This document shows positions 62,449-64,000 of a stretch of DNA of 64,000 nt, in pieces; positions within the stretch are counted from its first letter, which is position 1; the number at the start of each line of letters is the position of its first letter. This DNA comes from Pedomonas sp051304405 (GTDB taxonomy: Bacteria; Pseudomonadota; Alphaproteobacteria; Sphingomonadales; Sphingomonadaceae): positions 124,001 to 188,000 of the forward strand of contig NZ_JBPPGG010000001.1 in assembly GCF_051304405.1 (NCBI RefSeq), read 5' to 3'. Both the position numbers and the translations under genes were made by a program. The notes beneath the pieces were generated by a model. The model saw only the letters and a program-made list of their open reading frames with translations, was not told where the DNA came from and did not search any database.

Positions 62449-62854
62449 CGGAAAATTTTCGGCGAGCCCCCCGCCACACGGTCAGGGCGACCTCTTTTCC
62501 CGCCATTGCCCGGCCCTGCCCGAAACTTCAAAGGGAACTTGAAATTTATAATTTATAGATTTGATATAAAACGTGTTTTAATTTTTCAGTTCATCCCGAC
62601 CCATGGCTGCTCCGGGGTTTAATTTAAGCAACTTAAATTCTCCACCCTCTCCTTTCGGACAGCCTCGCCGGGGCACGCTGGCATAGCACGCCACTCCCCC
62701 TTCACGCCCCGCCCGCGCCGCCACCGGCCCCCTGCAGCGCGCCCGGCGACGCCTCGACTCGGAAGCAGCGGACCACGGAAACCATGTTGGCACCCCCTCG
62801 GCGATCCGTCGCGCGCCGGTTCCCTTTCCGGCCAGGATTCGCTACGCATGGGTC
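62449..62854. other. Divergent intergenic region with an AT-rich patch
   Basis: About 400 bases between serC and the extensin-like gene. 62525-62645 is strongly AT-rich (TTTATAATTTATAGATTTGA and neighbours) in this GC-rich genome and contains the inverted repeat listed next. The remainder is GC-rich with no supported gene. Promoters for both directions probably lie here. Confidence 0.5.
62621..62639. promoter_or_regulatory. Perfect AT-rich palindrome
   Basis: Arms AATTTAAG and CTTAAATT (8 bp, perfect) with a 3-base spacer CAA. Operator-like and within the AT-rich patch. The protein that binds is unknown. Confidence 0.55.
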
Positions 62855-63589
62855 ATGCGGGTTACAGCTGTTTTCGGGGGCAGAGCCGTTCTCCGGCTCT
62901 TGGGGGTCATGTTGCTGGCGTCTCTCGCCGCGTGCGGCGGCGGGTCGAAGCACCGCCCTCTGCCGCGTCCGCCGGTCGCCCGGCCGCTGCCCGCGCCCGA
63001 CCTCAACGCGCCCTCCACCGCCACTATCCAGCAGCAGCTCGCCGCGCTGCGCGCCAACCCGGCCCTGTGCCAGTCGCTGCTCCGGCAGACGAAGGGCCTG
63101 ACGGTCGAGCCGCTGAAGGACTGGCAGGATGCGCCCCAGTGCGTCGTCACCAACACGTCGCGCATGTTGGACGCCCTGGTGCTGCCGGACCGCAAGCTGC
63201 CCCTCACCTGCCCGATGATCGCCGGCTACCACCTGTGGGTGCGGGAGAGCGTGATGCCCGCCGCCCGCAAGCACTTCGGCCAGAGCGTCCAGAAGATCGA
63301 GACGTTCGGCAGCTATGCCTGCCGCAACCGCAATGGCCAGTCCGCGGCGCCCGTCTCGGAACATGCCAGCGCCAATGCGCTCGATGTGGCGGGGTTCGTC
63401 CTCGGCGATGGCCGCCGCATCCGGGTGAAGGCGGACTGGTCCAGCAGCAACGCCGCCGTCCGCGCCTTCCTGCGGGACGTACACCGGGACGCCTGCCGGT
63501 ACTTCTCCATCGTGCTCGGTCCCGAGGCGGACGCCTACCACAAGGACCACTTCCATCTGGACATGGGCCGCTGGCGCAAGTGCCAGTGA
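62855..63589 (+). CDS. Extensin-like family lipoprotein
   Basis: A 244-residue protein. The signal ends in a lipobox LAAC (lipid on Cys27), then a Pro-rich linker (RPLPRPPVARPLPAPDLNAP). The extensin-like C-terminal domain follows: CPMIAGYHLWVRESVMPAAR, FGSYACRNRNGQSAAPVSEH, SANALDVAGFVLGDGRRIRV and YHKDHFHLDMGRWRKC. The His/Asp pattern (SEHASANALDV and DHFHLD) is that of a zinc peptidase of the VanY/MepA-like fold, so a peptidoglycan role is likely. The catalytic set looks complete. Confidence 0.84.
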   Translation: MRVTAVFGGRAVLRLLGVMLLASLAACGGGSKHRPLPRPPVARPLPAPDLNAPSTATIQQQLAALRANPALCQSLLRQTKGLTVEPLKDWQDAPQCVVTNTSRMLDALVLPDRKLPLTCPMIAGYHLWVRESVMPAARKHFGQSVQKIETFGSYACRNRNGQSAAPVSEHASANALDVAGFVLGDGRRIRVKADWSSSNAAVRAFLRDVHRDACRYFSIVLGPEADAYHKDHFHLDMGRWRKCQ

Positions 63590-63674
63590 GGCGCACACGC
63601 GGCACTCCCGCGCCCCGCCCGCGTTGAGGCTCTCACACGCCTGTCGGGCGAGATCCTGAAAGGGAGTTGCAGCC

Positions 63675-64000
63675 ATGGATGCCGAACGTGTCGCCAAGCT
63701 GCTGGGCTGGTTCAGCATCGGCCTCGGCGTTGCCGAGATCGTCTCCAACCGCACGATCGCCCGCGCGCTCGGCATCGGCGCGGACAAGCACGAACTGGTC
63801 AAGTCCTTCGGCATCCGCGAGATCGCCAACGGCGTCGGGCTGCTCTCCACCCCCCGCCCGGCGCGCTGGATGTGGACCCGCGTCATCGGCGACGCGACGG
63901 ACCTCGCCGCGCTGATGCCCGCGCTTCAGGTGGAGAACCCCCGGCGCCGCTGGGCGACCTATGCGTTCGCGGGGGTTCTGGCCCTCACCGTCGCCGACAT
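63675..64000 (+). CDS. Membrane protein, N-terminal fragment (SRPBCC/cyclase-type gene)
   Basis: The gene begins at ATG 63675 with MDAERVAKLLGWFSIGLGVA and runs off the right edge; 108 residues are visible. The text IVSNRTIARALGIGADKHEL, FGIREIANGVGLLSTPRPAR and a hydrophobic stretch near the edge is typical of the membrane half of proteins fused to a polyketide-cyclase/SRPBCC domain. The second half is not in the window. Function unknown. Confidence 0.7.
   Translation, partial: MDAERVAKLLGWFSIGLGVAEIVSNRTIARALGIGADKHELVKSFGIREIANGVGLLSTPRPARWMWTRVIGDATDLAALMPALQVENPRRRWATYAFAGVLALTVAD

Noticed and set aside
59483..62542. About 1,000-codon frame antisense to serA and serC
   Set aside because: Both minus-strand genes are unmistakable; the opposite frame has no family resemblance and is a GC-composition effect.

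Overview
The window is a contiguous, gene-dense, GC-rich stretch of an alphaproteobacterial chromosome, with one run of 10 Ns at 52234-52243. The assignment rests on several things seen together. CpdR sits next to N-formylglutamate amidohydrolase and a tRNA-Val. There is a HWE-family histidine kinase with a single-domain response regulator, and PhaR, DUF1489 and DUF2125 proteins are present. ftsEX lies beside a zinc-ribbon protein, and genes often overlap by ATGA or GTGA. Two large TonB-dependent receptors and the serC-serA-hisZ-purA order point towards Sphingomonadales or a neighbouring order. I cannot name the genus.

Layout. 1-6.6 kb: start of an mmsA-like gene, a divergent LysR regulator, a HWE kinase/receiver pair, a lipid-phosphate group (PAP2 phosphatase, lipid kinase, metallophosphoesterase) and a TetR regulator. 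6.7-9.2 kb: a TonB-dependent receptor. 9.2-10.7 kb: a lower-GC patch with a WYL+TerB-like gene ending at tRNA-Val(GAC). 10.9-13.4 kb: glycerophosphodiesterase, cpdR and N-formylglutamate amidohydrolase. 13.5-15.9 kb: a His/Asp-rich, ZnuD-like receptor with a Zur-box-like palindrome upstream. 16-20 kb: a glycosyltransferase, then an overlapping trio of CDP-alcohol phosphotransferase, nucleotidyltransferase and HAD phosphatase. 20.1-23.7 kb: a complete Mla-type lipid transport operon. 23.8-29.4 kb: phaR, a PhaC-like hydrolase, a membrane protein, a methyltransferase, hisC and tyrA.

29.3-35.8 kb: the ftsE-ftsX-ydcF-plsC-DUF2125 operon, with a divergent zinc-ribbon protein, a CpdR-like receiver and a 2OG-Fe(II) oxygenase. 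36-43.4 kb: acyl-CoA dehydrogenase, MOSC protein, a small secreted protein, three tandem GIN-domain (DUF2807) proteins, DUF1489, a receiver protein and MgtE. 43.6-46.5 kb: tRNA-Leu(GAG) and an isoquinoline-oxidoreductase-type molybdenum enzyme. 46.8-56.4 kb: a second mlaEF pair without mlaD, then radA, cvpA, cysS, a NifU-like scaffold, a QueD-like protein, recR, def and a CorC/HlyC-family protein. This part is punctuated by a family of perfect palindromes. 56.7-62.4 kb: purA, hisZ, serA and serC on the minus strand, with a candidate structured leader before serC. 62.8-64 kb: an extensin-like lipoprotein and the start of a membrane protein.

Most of the window is core metabolism and envelope biology. 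The parts that look least described are the CDP-alcohol cassette (17.4-20.0 kb), the PhaC-like enzyme opposite phaR, the triple GIN array, the palindrome family around the assembly gap, and the low-GC gene beside tRNA-Val. I saw no CRISPR array, transposase, phage module or defence island.
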